A DNA stretch of 64,000 nt from Mycoplasmopsis agalactiae 14628. Lineage in GTDB: Bacteria; Bacillota_I; Bacilli_A; Mycoplasmatales; Metamycoplasmataceae. Positions 22,609 to 33,195 of this stretch are shown here, in pieces. Below the pieces are notes generated by a model. It was not told the DNA's origin. It saw only the letters and a list, made by a program, of their open reading frames with translations, and did not search any database. The first letter of the stretch is position 1, and each line of letters starts with the position of its first letter. The DNA is taken from the NCBI RefSeq assembly GCF_000266865.1, contig NZ_AJPR01000003.1, positions 1-64,000 on the forward strand, in the 5' to 3' direction. The position numbers and the translations under genes are program-made.

Positions 22609-22635
22609 CTTTGCAAATTTTGCAAAGCTTTTTTA
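22609..22635 (+). terminator. Terminator of the ktrB operon
   Basis: CTTTGCAA (22609-22616) and TTGCAAAG (22620-22627) form an 8-bp stem, followed by CTTTTTTAATTT. Confidence 0.8.
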
Positions 22636-22711
22636 ATTTAGTGAGATTCTTTATTAAAAATAAAGAATTATTGATCATAATAAAAATTTTAAAACATTAT
22701 AATTAATTAAT

Positions 22712-24721
22712 ATGTACAGTTTCAAATTGCACTCATCTTATTCTCCAGCAGGCGATCAACCTAAAGCGATTAATGAATTAGTAGAAGGCATTAAAAATAA
22801 TGTCAAAGAACAAGTATTACAAGGTGTAACAGGAAGTGGAAAGACATTTACAATTGCAAATGTCATTAATCAATTTAACCGTCCTGTTTTAGTTTTATCG
22901 CACAATAAAACACTAGCAAGTCAACTTTATACTGAATTAAAAGGTTTTTTCCCTGAAAACAAAGTTGAGTACTTTGTTTCATATTTTGACTATTACCGTC
23001 CTGAAGCATATATTCCATCTAGTGATTCATACATCGACAAAACTAGCAAGCGCAATGCTGAAATAGATTCTATGCGTATGAGTGCAGTTAACTCTATTTT
23101 AAGTCGTAATGATACTATTGTTGTAGCTTCTGTTTCAGCTATTTATGGTGCTTTAAATCCTTATGAATATGAAAATAACTTCATGACAATTCATAAAGGT
23201 CAAAAAATTTCACGTAATGATTTTATTCGTTCTCTTATAAAAAGAAATTACTTTCGTAATGATGTTAACTCTGAGCTAGGTTCGTTTGCAGTTAAAGGTG
23301 ATTTAGTTTTGATTCAGCCTGTTTATGATAATTCATTCATGATCAGAGTTGACTTTTTTGGTGACGAAATTGAATCAATTAAGACAATGCATCCTATAAC
23401 TAAAGAAGTTTTTGCTAGCTATGACGAGTTTTTGCTTTTCCCTGGTGATGCTTATACAGTTAATAATGACATACTTAAGCAAACTGTTGAGTTAGCTAAA
23501 ATTGAATTAGAAGAAAGAATTGCTTATTTTGAAAAAAACAATAGACTACTAGAAGCGCAAAGAATAAAAGAAAGAGTCGAAAGAGACCTTGATTCGCTAG
23601 CTGAATTTGGAACATGTCCAGGAATTGAAAATTACTCTATGTACCTTGATAACAGGACTTTTGGTCAAAGGCCTTATACTTTATTAGACTACTTTCATGA
23701 CAAAAATCCTATTGTTTTTATCGATGAATCACATATGATGATGCCACAATTAAGAGCTATGTTTAAAGGTGATAGATCACGTAAACAAACTTTAGTTGAC
23801 TATGGTTTTAGACTGCCAAGTGCTTTGGATAATAGGCCATTAACATTTGAAGAGTTTGAAAACAGTTTTGATTTTCAAAAAATATATATTTCAGCTACTC
23901 CTGATGAATATGAATTAGATAAAACTCATGGCGTAGTTACTACATTATTTGTGCGGCCAACTGGATTATTAAATCCATCTATTGAAATAAGGCCTGCTAA
24001 GGGTCAAATTGAAAATATTTATGATGAATTGCAAAAGCAAAAAGAAAAAGGCGAAAGAACATTAATCCTAACGACAACGAAGTCATTAGCTGAAGAATTA
24101 ACTAGATATTTCATGGAAAAAAATGAAAAAATTGCTTATATTCATAGTGAGCATAAAACTTTTGAAAGAAATGAAATCTTAAGAAAACTTAGAAAAGGCA
24201 TTTATGACTGTGTTGTTGGAATTAACTTGCTTCGTGAAGGGATTGATTTACCAGAAGTGAGCTTAATTATGGTGCTTGATGCTGATAATGAAAGCTTCTT
24301 CCGTTCAACTAGAAGTTTAATTCAGATAACAGGTAGAGCTGCTAGAAACAGTAATGGTAGAGTCATATTTTATGCCGATTCAGTTTCAAAGAGTATGCAA
24401 GAAACAATACTACAAAACAGCGAGATTCGTCAAATCCAGGAAGAATATAACAGAAAGCATAACATTGTTCCTAAAACAATTATTAAACCAATACCAGAAC
24501 CAATTCATAATGAAAAAATGGCTGATGCTATTTCATTTTATTTCAAAAACTCTAGCTCTAAAAACCAAGATGGTAAGCTATCTAAAGATGAATTGATTGA
24601 GAAATTAAGAAAGCAAATGGAACAAGCGGCAAAAGAATTAGATTACGAAAGAGCAATGGAAATAAGGGATATCATTATTGAATTGCGCGAAGGCAATAGC
24701 AGTTCAAATAAGGAGGGCTAA
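22712..24721 (+). CDS. uvrB: Excinuclease ABC subunit B
   Basis: The protein is 669 aa. The Walker A GVTGSGKT is at residues 38-45. The damage-probing beta-hairpin region [18 protein letters not shown] follows. Also present are the FIDESHMM helicase motif [14 protein letters not shown] (motif VI) and a C-terminal UVR domain ([18 protein letters not shown]) that contacts UvrC. UvrB is loaded on lesions by UvrA in nucleotide excision repair. No TGA(Trp) codon occurs in this gene. The uvrA start is two bases after its stop. Confidence 0.98.
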   Translation: MYSFKLHSSYSPAGDQPKAINELVEGIKNNVKEQVLQGVTGSGKTFTIANVINQFNRPVLVLSHNKTLASQLYTELKGFFPENKVEYFVSYFDYYRPEAYIPSSDSYIDKTSKRNAEIDSMRMSAVNSILSRNDTIVVASVSAIYGALNPYEYENNFMTIHKGQKISRNDFIRSLIKRNYFRNDVNSELGSFAVKGDLVLIQPVYDNSFMIRVDFFGDEIESIKTMHPITKEVFASYDEFLLFPGDAYTVNNDILKQTVELAKIELEERIAYFEKNNRLLEAQRIKERVERDLDSLAEFGTCPGIENYSMYLDNRTFGQRPYTLLDYFHDKNPIVFIDESHMMMPQLRAMFKGDRSRKQTLVDYGFRLPSALDNRPLTFEEFENSFDFQKIYISATPDEYELDKTHGVVTTLFVRPTGLLNPSIEIRPAKGQIENIYDELQKQKEKGERTLILTTTKSLAEELTRYFMEKNEKIAYIHSEHKTFERNEILRKLRKGIYDCVVGINLLREGIDLPEVSLIMVLDADNESFFRSTRSLIQITGRAARNSNGRVIFYADSVSKSMQETILQNSEIRQIQEEYNRKHNIVPKTIIKPIPEPIHNEKMADAISFYFKNSSSKNQDGKLSKDELIEKLRKQMEQAAKELDYERAMEIRDIIIELREGNSSSNKEG

Positions 24722-24722
24722 A

Positions 24723-27554
24723 ATGAGTGCAAGAGATCAAATTATTATTCATGGTGCTAAAGAAAATAATTTAAAAAACATTGATTTGACAATACCTAAA
24801 AATAAATTAATTGTCTTTACAGGCCTATCAGGCAGTGGTAAAAGTAGTTTGGCCTTTAACACAATTTATGAAGAAGGCCGTCGTAGATATGTTGATAGTT
24901 TAAGCAATTATGCACGTTTGTTTTTAGGCGGAACTAACAAGCCTAATGTTGATTCAATTGAAGGACTTAGTCCTTCTATTTCGATTGAACAAAAAACAAC
25001 CCACAATAACCCTAGATCAACTGTTGGCACTGTAACTGAAATTTATGATTATTTTAGACTCCTATTTGCTCGTATTGGTAAGCCTTATTGTCCTAATCAC
25101 AAAATTCCTATCACTACGCAAACCAATAATGATATTTTAAAAAGTATTTATGAATTTCCTGATCAAACTCGTTTATACATACTTTCGCCAATTGTAGATG
25201 GCGAAAAAGGCACACATGCAAACCTTTTTGAAAAACTGAAAAAAGAAGGCTTTTTGCGTGTGCAAGTTGATGGCCAAATTTATTCGTTAGATGATGAAAT
25301 TAAATTAGAAAAAAACATAAAACATTACATTGATATTGTTGTTGATAGAGTTGTGCTTAATGAAGAAAATCAAAATAGAATTTCTGAAGCAATTAGTGTC
25401 GCTTTAGACTATTCAAAAGGTTTATTAAAAGTCGAAACAACTGAAGGTGAAGTTAAAAAATTTTCTAAATTACACTCATGTATTTACAAAGATTTTGATA
25501 TGCCTAAAATTGATACTAAACTCTTTTCATTCAACGCTCCTTTTGGTTCATGCGAGCTGTGCAAAGGATTAGGAGTTAATTTAAGAGCTGATTTTGATGC
25601 CTTGGTGCCTGAAAAATGAAGAACTATTAATGATGGTGCTATTAAGATTTTTGCCAACATAGTTAATAGTCAAAATTTAGAATGACAAGAATTTGATATT
25701 CTCCTAAACACCTATGAAATAGACAAAAACACACCAATTGATCAGCTTTCTAAAGAAGAAATTGATATCATAAAATATGGCTCAAAAGAAGACATTGAAT
25801 ATGTTTTGGTTTCTTCAAGTGGTAATAAAACTAGAAGAAACAGACATATTCCTGGAATTTTAGAAAAAATTGAAAATGATTACTTTAATACTTCCAGTGA
25901 AAGAATTAGAGACTGACTTAAAAAATATATGGGGTCGTTTACATGTGAAAAATGTAAAGGCTCAAGATTAAATAAATATGCACTTAGCATAAAGGTAAAT
26001 GATTACAACATTGATGATTTTACAAGAATGAGTGTTGAGGATGTTCTAGAAGCGTTAGAAAATCTAAAACTTAATAGCGAAGAAACATATATTTCACAAC
26101 TTATTTTAAATGAGCTATATAACCGTTTACATTTTTTAAAAAATGTTGGTTTAGGCTACCTAACTCTTAATCGTAACGCTGAAACATTAAGTGGCGGTGA
26201 AAGCCAAAGAATAAAGCTAGCTACACAAATTGGTTCAAATTTAACTGGAGTTTTATATGTTTTAGATGAGCCATCAATTGGACTTCACCAAAAAGATAAT
26301 GAAAAACTTATTCAGACGCTAAAAAATATGGTTAATTTAGGCAACACTTTGATTGTTGTTGAACATGATGAAGACACTATCAAAAGCGCTGATTATATAG
26401 TTGACATTGGACCATATGCAGGTGTGCATGGCGGTAAGGTAGTTGTGCAAGGCTCTCTTGATGATATAAAAAATTGCGAAGAGTCATTAACTGGTAATTA
26501 TTTAAGTGGAAAAAGAAAAATAAATATCCCTGCTTTTAGAAGAAGTGGAAATGGTAAAGTTTTAGTAATTAATGGTGCTAGCGAAAATAATTTAAAAAAT
26601 ATTAATGTTAAGTTTCCGCTTGGCAAGTTTATTGGCGTAACAGGTGTTTCAGGAAGCGGCAAAAGTAGCTTAGTTAATGAAATTTTGGTCAAAGGACTAA
26701 CTAAGTATTTATCAAAAACGCAAACTGAAAAAGTGGGGAAGTTCACTTCATTTAGTGGCTCATTTAACATTGATAAAGTTGTTGCAGTTAATCAAAGCCC
26801 TATTGGCAGAACTCCTAGAAGTAATCCTGCTACTTATACTTCAGTTTTTGATGATATTAGAGATATATTTGCTTCAGTTGAAGAATCAAAAGCAAGAGGC
26901 TATGCTAAAGGAAGATTTAGCTTTAATGTCCCTGGCGGAAGGTGTGAAAAGTGCTCGGGTGATGGATATTTAAGAATAGAAATGCACTTTTTGCCTGATG
27001 TTTATGTGCCTTGTGATGAGTGTGAAGGCAAAAGATATAACAGAGAGACGCTAGAAATAAAATACAGAGGCAAAAATATAGCTGATGTTTTAGATATGAC
27101 AGTTGAAGATGCTTTAGAATTTTTTGAAGCGCGTGCTAATATCAAAAATAAATTGCAAACTTTAAGCGATGTTGGACTAAATTACATAAAACTAGGTCAG
27201 CCATCAACAACACTAAGTGGTGGCGAAGCGCAGAGAGTTAAACTTGCTACATATTTACAAAAACCTCCTACTGGCAAAACTATTTATGTTTTAGACGAAC
27301 CTACAACAGGACTGCACTCATATGACGTCGCTAACTTGCTTAGTGTGCTTAATAAAATTGTCGACAACGGCGATACTGTTGTGGTAATTGAGCACAATCT
27401 TGATGTTATTAAAAACTGTGATCATATTATTGATCTTGGGCCAGATGGTGGAAAAAATGGTGGCATGGTCATAGCTACTGGAACCCCTGAACAAGTTGCT
27501 AAAATTGAAAAGAGCTACACAGGCCAATATTTGAAGAAAATCCTTAATTTATAG
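24723..27554 (+). CDS. uvrA: Excinuclease ABC subunit A
   Basis: The protein is 943 aa, the damage-recognition ATPase of nucleotide excision repair. It has two ABC ATPase halves with GLSGSGKSS and GVSGSGKSS Walker A motifs, two LSGGE.QR signatures and two LDEP Walker B segments. The C-terminal zinc module is intact (CEKCSGDGY... and CDECEGK, CxxC pairs about 19 apart). The first zinc module has Cys253, Cys277 and Cys280, but position 256 is Lys (SCIYKDF), so one ligand is missing. I placed the start at ATG 24723 because AAGGAGGG lies just upstream; an upstream in-frame codon would overlap uvrB by 44 bases. Confidence 0.98.
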
Positions 27555-27569
27555 GAATAAAAGGAAAAT

Positions 27570-28256
27570 ATGATTGGAATTATATTAGCAATAGTTCTAG
27601 TTACCATTGCCATTTTACTCGGCACATTCTTTATAGTTAGAACTAGCAAAAAAACAACTCAAACTAAGACTAAAGGTAAGATTTTTGAAGACACAATTAA
27701 AGAAAAATTGTCTTTAATTGCCGAGCAAAAAAAATACAAATTTTTAGATGGTGGCCTTTTTAAGTATGCTGAAAACAACTATTTTGAACTAGATGGGATT
27801 TTAATAACTTCTAAAGCAGTTTATATAATCGAAGCAAAACGTTATATTGGCTACTTACATGGTGGATTTTTTGATGATTATTTACTCTTAAGAGATGATA
27901 GGAAGGAAATAAAAGTTAAAAATCCTTTTAATCAAAACTATAGACACATAAGACATTTTATTAATATGTGTAAAACAAATGTTCCAATTTTTTCATTAAT
28001 TATTTTTCCTGATTCAGCCACTGTGGATATTGATAAACAGGAACCATCAACAATAATAGCTTCTATGAGTAATGTTGATTTACTTTTAGAAGAAGTTGAG
28101 ATGTATATGACTAATGATCCTGATTTAGAGCCTGTTAAGGTAAATGCTGTAATAGAAGCAACTGCCAAAAATAGAGCTCAATCTGAAAATGATAATTTTA
28201 AATTTAACCAAATAATTGCACAAAATAATGAAAACCAATACTTTGACAGAGCTTAA
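27570..28256 (+). CDS. Membrane-anchored NERD-domain protein (nuclease-related)
   Basis: The protein is 228 aa. Residues 5-24 are a membrane helix, followed by a basic stretch. The domain then has ELDGILITSKAVYIIEAKRY, which fits the PD-(D/E)XK-like core of NERD proteins (acidic residue, then E-x-K), with a later basic and aromatic patch. NERD domains are predicted to act on nucleic acids, but no activity is proven for this group. It follows uvrA by 15 bases and overlaps the metallopeptidase gene by 29 bases, so all are probably on the uvrBA transcript. Surface orientation is unknown. Confidence 0.75.
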   Translation: MIGIILAIVLVTIAILLGTFFIVRTSKKTTQTKTKGKIFEDTIKEKLSLIAEQKKYKFLDGGLFKYAENNYFELDGILITSKAVYIIEAKRYIGYLHGGFFDDYLLLRDDRKEIKVKNPFNQNYRHIRHFINMCKTNVPIFSLIIFPDSATVDIDKQEPSTIIASMSNVDLLLEEVEMYMTNDPDLEPVKVNAVIEATAKNRAQSENDNFKFNQIIAQNNENQYFDRA

Positions 28257-29034
28257 AACTGTTTTATTTAATTCAAAAACATTTACAGTTTTTTATAAAC
28301 ATAGTGCTAAATCAAAACATCTCAAACTCACGCTTTATGCTAGTGAAAATAAAGTAGTTTTGAGTGCACCATTTGAAGATTTCACGATGGAAAACTGGCA
28401 CAATTTCCAATTAGATAATTTACTTTTTAAGCTATTAAACAGGCATAAAAGTAAAAAAGAGAAAATAAGTGACAATACAAAATATAAGCAAATTTATTTA
28501 AGCTATAGTGCAGATAATCATAAAATTACACTGTTTGATAAATTAGTTGACTTAGAGTGAAAATATCATAATCGTTCTAGTTATACCTATAATTTCGACA
28601 TTGAGCAATCAAAATTGCAAATTTATTGCAATGAAATAGTTAAAACTGAAGCTGAAAAACGAAGAAAAATATTCATTTACATATTGTCTAGAATTTTAGA
28701 AAATCTTGTTACTAAGAAACAAACAGAATTAGTAGAAAAAATAACCAAAGCGGGATTGCCATTAGTAAATCCTGCATTTAAAATCAATTTAAAAAAAGGT
28801 GCTTGGGGAACAAATATAAAAAAAGGCAAAAGATTGAGTAAAATAACATATGATGTTAAAATGATAGCAATGCCAATTAGATTAATTGAAGCTGTTGTTT
28901 TGCATGAATTAATACATGAGTTTCATCCTAATCATAGTGACAAATTTTATGAAACTGGCTCACTTATAATGTATGATTTTAAATTAAGAAATAAAGAAAT
29001 AAATAAAATTATGGTGCAGATAGTTGATTACTAA
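28228..29034 (+). CDS. YgjP-like (DUF45) M48-type metallopeptidase
   Basis: The protein is 268 aa. The C-terminal zinc-binding helix VLHELIHEFHPNHSDKFYE carries HExxH plus the third histidine in HPNHS, the arrangement of YgjP/DUF45 proteins related to SprT and WSS1 peptidases. The preceding GAWGTNIKKGKRLSKITYD matches the family's 'k.rWGsc...g.i.ln' strand, although the central Cys is not present. Start ATG 28228 lies inside the NERD gene; two in-frame TTG/ATG choices exist within 12 bases. Likely cytoplasmic. Confidence 0.75.
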
Positions 29035-29078
29035 TAATACTATAAAACAGCTATATATTAAAATGGAGAGTTATAATC

Positions 29079-30182
29079 ATGGGATTAAAAGCAGGAATTG
29101 TTGGTCTTCCAAATGTTGGAAAAAGTACACTATTTAGTGCTCTTACAAAACATCAAGTAGAGGCTTCGAATTATGCTTTTACAACTATTGATCCAAATAT
29201 AAGTAGTGTTGCGCTTAAAGATCAAAGATTAATTGAGCTAGCTAAAATTGTTAATCCTGCAAAAATAGTCCCTGCAACTTTTGACTTTGTTGACATTGCT
29301 GGACTAGTTAAGGGTGCTTCTAAAGGCGAAGGGTTAGGCAACAAGTTTCTTTCTAACATAAGAGAAGTAGATGCAATTATTCATGTGGTTAGATGTTTTG
29401 AAAACAAAGACATTATGCATGTAGCTAATGAAATTAATCCAGTAAATGACAAAAATGTTATAAATTATGAACTTATGCTAGCTGATATTGAAACTGTTAG
29501 CAATGTAATCAACAGAATTAGTAAGAAAGCAAAAGCTGGTGATAAATCTGCACTTTTAGAATACAATTTGGCACAAAAAATTAAGCAAACATTAGAAAAA
29601 GAAATGCCTGTAAGATCGTTGCTACAATCTCTTTCTGATGAAGAAGCTAAACTTATTAAAACTTACCATTTATTAACTGCTAAACCAGTTATTTATGTAG
29701 CAAATTTATCAACTGAACAAATAAGTAATTATGCTAATGATAAATTATTTAATGAGCTAAAAAACTCATTAGCAAAAGATGAAAAAATTATTCCTATATC
29801 TGTGCAATTAGAATCAGAACTTGCACAAGTTGATGAAGCTGAAGCAAATGAGTGACTAAGCTCATACAACATTAGCCTAAGTGGGTTAGATATTTTAACT
29901 AAAGAATCTTTTGACTTATTAAAATTAAAGACTTATTTTACAGCAGGACCAATGGAAGTTAAGGCCTGAACATTTAAAGATGGCATGATGGCACCACAAT
30001 GTGCAGGGCTTATTCATAGTGATTTTGAGAAAAAATTCATTAAAGCAGACATTATAAGTTATGAAAATTATATACAATACAATGGTGAACAAGGTGCCCG
30101 TAATGCCGGCAAAGTTAGAAGCGAAGGCAAAAACTACGTTATGCAAGATGGAGATGTTTGCCACTTTAAATTTGGTAAGTAA
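29079..30182 (+). CDS. ychF: Ribosome-associated GTPase/ATPase YchF
   Basis: The protein is 367 aa, an Obg-family P-loop protein with G1 [11 protein letters not shown] at about residues 9-19, [20 protein letters not shown] (switch II), and the C-terminal TGS-like domain ([16 protein letters not shown]... [13 protein letters not shown]). The G4 motif is NLS-like rather than NKxD, as is usual for the ATP-preferring YchF. Start ATG 29079 has TGGAGAG upstream. A CTATAAAACAG copy (29040-29050) lies in the short gap before it. Confidence 0.97.
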
Positions 30183-30194
30183 AATCTTACTTAT

Positions 30195-30268
30195 GGGAGT
30201 TTAGTATAATGGTAGTACTGCAGTCTCCAAAACTGCTTGCAAGGGTTCGATTCCTTTAACTCCCGCCA
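30195..30268 (+). tRNA. tRNA-Trp, anticodon CCA
   Basis: A full cloverleaf can be drawn. The acceptor GGGAGTT pairs with AACTCCC, followed by G and encoded CCA. The anticodon stem GCAGT/ACTGC encloses the loop CTCCAAA, giving anticodon CCA. The T arm is AAGGG TTCGATT CCTTT. This tRNA reads UGG only; the more heavily used UGA codons need a second tRNA-Trp(UCA), which is not in this window. It lies directly downstream of ychF. Confidence 0.95.
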
Positions 30269-30285
30269 TATATTATTAATACCAA

Positions 30286-30311
30286 TAGGCCTGTAAAACA
30301 GGCTTTTTTAT
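30286..30311 (+). terminator. Terminator after tRNA-Trp, containing a CTGTAAAACAG copy
   Basis: GCCTGT and ACAGGC pair around AAA, with a T-run after. The core is a one-base variant of the dispersed CTATAAAACAG motif, here converted into a true inverted repeat. Confidence 0.75.
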
Positions 30312-30383
30312 TATATTTTTTTGACATTCGCAATTAATTTTCATATCTTTGGCTGGAATAAAAAATATATATATAATTTTGCT

Positions 30384-30865
30384 ATGATGAATTTTGAAAA
30401 CAAAAAAGATTTAACTAAACTCAAGAAGCTGTCAGTGTCTTACTTATCTTTGTGAGGCGCTAACGTAGTTGTTTTCCTTTTAGCATTTATTTTGTTAATG
30501 GTATGACAATATAGTATTAAAAATTCAGTTACAACTTCAACTACTACAATTGATCCAAAAAATTTAAATCTTAATGATTTTTTAAATAAATCAACATCGG
30601 ATACTGCTTCTCTGCATTCTTTGCATACTTACTTATTTATCTACTTGTAGTTCCAATTAATATTGCAATGATAGTTCTTATAATTTTAGCCGCAATAATT
30701 GCTCCAAACCAAAAATACCTAGTTTTATTTATTGTTGGTACTGTAATTAGTATAGTAGGACTTGTTGGCATAATTATGTTCTTAGTTGAATTGAATAAAT
30801 TTTCTAAACATAAAGCTAATATGAACATAGATAATCAAGCTGATAGCGAAGTAAGAATTAGTTAA
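30384..30865 (+). pseudogene. Membrane protein gene broken by a frameshift
   Basis: The first frame (ATG 30384 to TAG 30648-30650) gives a helix ANVVVFLLAFILLMVW and a Thr/Asn-rich segment. From about 30600 the other frame reads AFFAYLLIYLLVVPINIAMI and continues as two membrane helices to a stop at 30863-30865. Both halves look like real membrane-protein sequence, so the intact gene would be about 160 aa with three or four helices. The shift lies between about 30577 and 30626. A sequencing error or a slip cannot be told from true decay. I do not recognise the family. Confidence 0.65.
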
Positions 30866-30887
30866 AATGCCTTTTTGGCATTTTTCT
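30864..30887 (+). terminator. Terminator after the broken membrane gene
   Basis: AAATGCC and GGCATTT pair around a T4 loop, followed by a T-run. Confidence 0.75.
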
Positions 30888-30933
30888 TTAAAAATTTAAG
30901 TACTTTATAAGCCTATAAAACAGGCTAAAAAGC

Positions 30934-30967
30934 AAAAAACAGCAGTTAAAAATTCTGCTGTTTTTTT
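30934..30967 (-). terminator. Terminator of the greA-hpt operon
   Basis: AAAAAACAGCAG (30934-30945) pairs with CTGCTGTTTTTTT (30955-30967). It lies 10 bases past the hpt stop on the minus strand. A CTATAAAACAG copy (30913-30923) lies just beyond it. Confidence 0.75.
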
Positions 30968-30976
30968 AATTTATTA

Positions 30977-31525
30977 TTATAAATACTCTTTGTTAAAAAT
31001 TCCAATATAAGGCAGGTTTCTCATTTCTTCTTGATAGTCTAAGCCAAATCCTACCAAAAATTCATCAGGAGCATGGAAGCCAAATTTATCAGCATTTAGT
31101 GCAACTTTCCTGCGATATGGCTTATCTAATAAAGTCAAAATTCTTATTGATTTAGGATTTCTTGTTTCTAAAATTTCTTTAACTTTATTTAAAGTTATGC
31201 CTGAATCAATAACATCTTCAACAATTAAAACATCTTTGCCAGAAATTTCTTCGGCCATGTCCATGATTATCTTAACGCTTCCTAGCGACTTAGAACCACC
31301 AGCATAGCTAGAAGCTATCATAAAATCTAGTTTATGATCAACAGTTACATCCTTAATTAATTGCGCCAAAAAAGGAACACAGCCTTTTAGCAAGCCAACT
31401 ATTATTAATCCTTCAGTATTTGCATAAGTTTCATTAACTCATAATGCTAATTCTGATATTCTTTTTTCTAATTCCTCTTTAGAATAAATAACTTTAAGAA
31501 CTCTTTTGTCAATATTATTTTGCAT
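30977..31525 (-). CDS. hpt: Hypoxanthine-guanine phosphoribosyltransferase
   Basis: The protein is 182 aa. The PRPP motif is VLIVEDVIDSGITL. The region after GLLKGCVPFLAQL and the hood residues SYAGGSKSLGSVKI are typical. It salvages hypoxanthine and guanine to IMP and GMP, complementing upp and deoD in this window. The start ATG 31525 lies inside the end of greA (11-base overlap), so the two are translationally coupled. Confidence 0.94.
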
Positions 31526-32006
31526 AGCTAATATCTAGAACTTTAATGTTGTATTTTTGAGGAACTTCAACTTCAACAACATCACCAATTCCATTAGCTT
31601 CCATAATTGCTTGTGCAACAGGTGATTCGTTACTAATTTTATTTTCAATAGGGTTGCTATCATGAGGCCCCATTATTGTGACAACTAATTCCTTATTTGT
31701 TTTCATATTTAAATATCTAACAGTTGCACCAATTCCAGCTTTATTTTGAACAGCACTTTTTGTATCAATTATTTCAGCGTTTTCTAAGATACGTTCTAAT
31801 TCAAGAATTCTTCTTTCAACTTCGCTTTGACGATCACGAGCTGCATCGTATTCAGCGTTTTCAGACAAGTCACCTTGAGCTCTAGCTTCTTTTAATGATG
31901 CTTGCACTGCTGGACGTTCAACAGTTACTAATTCAGTATATTCATTTTTATATTTGTTATATGTTTCTTCAGATAAATAAATCTTTTCATTTCCAAGTAA
32001 TGCCAT
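31515..32006 (-). CDS. greA: Transcription elongation factor GreA
   Basis: The protein is 163 aa. The N-terminal coiled-coil hairpin contains ARAQGDLSENAEYDAARDRQ, with the acidic tip residues that stimulate RNA polymerase transcript cleavage. The C-terminal FKBP-like domain ends NGIGDVVEVEVP. Start ATG 32006 follows AAGGCGGAAT. First gene of greA-hpt. Confidence 0.97.
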   Translation of the reverse strand: MALLGNEKIYLSEETYNKYKNEYTELVTVERPAVQASLKEARAQGDLSENAEYDAARDRQSEVERRILELERILENAEIIDTKSAVQNKAGIGATVRYLNMKTNKELVVTIMGPHDSNPIENKISNESPVAQAIMEANGIGDVVEVEVPQKYNIKVLDISYAK

Positions 32007-32278
32007 TAATTATTCCGCCTTATAACTATCTATAAAATTAATTTTAAATTATATATTAAAAACAAAGGTTTTTAATAACTTAGTTTAAGTTTAAGTTTAA
32101 TGATAAGTGTTATTTAGTTAAGTGTCTGAGCATAATATTAAGTTAATAAGACATTAACTATGCTTTCATATTTACCTTATAATACTATAAAACAGGTTTC
32201 TAAGCTAATGTTAAAAATATGAAGAAATCTTAAACATTAGCTAACTTTATATATTTTTTGTCTACATAAAAAAATAAA
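32007..32278. other. Intergenic region between SDR gene and greA
   Basis: No gene is seen. It carries the greA promoter, a CTATAAAACAG copy at 32185-32195, and directly after it an inverted repeat AGCTAATGTT (32203-32212)/AACATTAGCT (32233-32242). Confidence 0.5.
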
Positions 32279-32297
32279 AAGTGTAGTTACTACACTT
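32279..32297 (-). terminator. Terminator of the SDR gene, overlapping its stop codon
   Basis: AAGTGTAGT and ACTACACTT form an almost loopless palindrome over the TAG stop at 32290-32292. On the minus strand it is followed by a T-rich run. Confidence 0.7.
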
Positions 32298-33012
32298 CCG
32301 ATTCATTAGTGTGTGAGATTAGAATCTCTTTTATTGTCACATCTTGTGGCAGTTCATAAATATATAAAATAGTTTGCGCTATTGATTCTGGTTTTAAGCC
32401 ATTATCAATGCTTTGCTGAAATTTTAAATACTCGTCTTTAATTTTTTTATTTGTAACAGTGCTTAATAAATTTGTGTTAACAATAGCAGGCTCAATCAAT
32501 GAAAATCTAATATTAGTGTGTGCTAATTCTCTTCTAGCCTGCTGAGTTATAGCATTAACTGCAAATTTTGAGCCATTATAAACTGAGTGGTCTTCATAAG
32601 TAAATCTTCCGGCTGTACTACTAATATTAATTATTGTGCCTCTGTTAGCTTTAATCATTGAAGGCAACACAGCGTCCATGCCATTAATTACGCCTTTTAT
32701 GTTAGTGTCTAAAATATCATATTTATCTTGCAATGATTGTTCATAATATTTATCTAAAGGCATAATTCCAGCATTATTAAGCATTAAGTCAACTAAGTCA
32801 AATTTAGATTCGGCTTCTCTAACAGCATTACTTAAAGATTCAAAATCTCTTACATCTACCTTTTTAATTAAGCAGTTTTTGAATTCAAGTGTTTCTAACA
32901 CATTAGTATTTTTGTCAATTAAAAGTAGCGAATAGCCTTTAGAAGCAAATAATTTCGCTGTAGCTAGTCCAATGCCTGAATTAGCGCCTGTTATTACAAT
33001 AAGTTTTTTCAT
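32290..33012 (-). CDS. Short-chain dehydrogenase/reductase
   Basis: The protein is 240 aa with the classical SDR layout: TGANSGIG cofactor loop at about residues 8-15, an LMLNNAGIMPL segment, catalytic Ser in NISSTAGR, the YNGSK motif (Tyr and Lys), and a conserved SLIEPAIVNT region. The aspartate at the end of beta-2 (LLIDKN) suggests NAD(H) rather than NADP(H). The substrate is unknown. I set the start at ATG 33012 (MKKLIVITG), preceded by AGAGGCT; an upstream in-frame codon would add 28 basic residues not seen in the family. Confidence 0.9.
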   Translation of the reverse strand: MKKLIVITGANSGIGLATAKLFASKGYSLLLIDKNTNVLETLEFKNCLIKKVDVRDFESLSNAVREAESKFDLVDLMLNNAGIMPLDKYYEQSLQDKYDILDTNIKGVINGMDAVLPSMIKANRGTIINISSTAGRFTYEDHSVYNGSKFAVNAITQQARRELAHTNIRFSLIEPAIVNTNLLSTVTNKKIKDEYLKFQQSIDNGLKPESIAQTILYIYELPQDVTIKEILISHTNESEV

Positions 33013-33195
33013 ATAGCCTCTTGATAATTTTATTTTGCTTGTTAATTTTATTTTATTAAAAAATGACTTAGTTACAAATAATTTGCTACAGGTCATTTAT
33101 GCTTGCAAAGTGCCAAAAATGCTGTAAAACAGCCTTATAAATCAAATTATGAAATCAACAAATAACAAAAATGCATCAGTAATGATGCATATTTT

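Noticed and set aside
25080-25110. CPNH in UvrA as a broken zinc site
   Set aside because: E. coli UvrA also has C-P-x-H here; the zinc module is at 253-280, and the real difference is Lys256.
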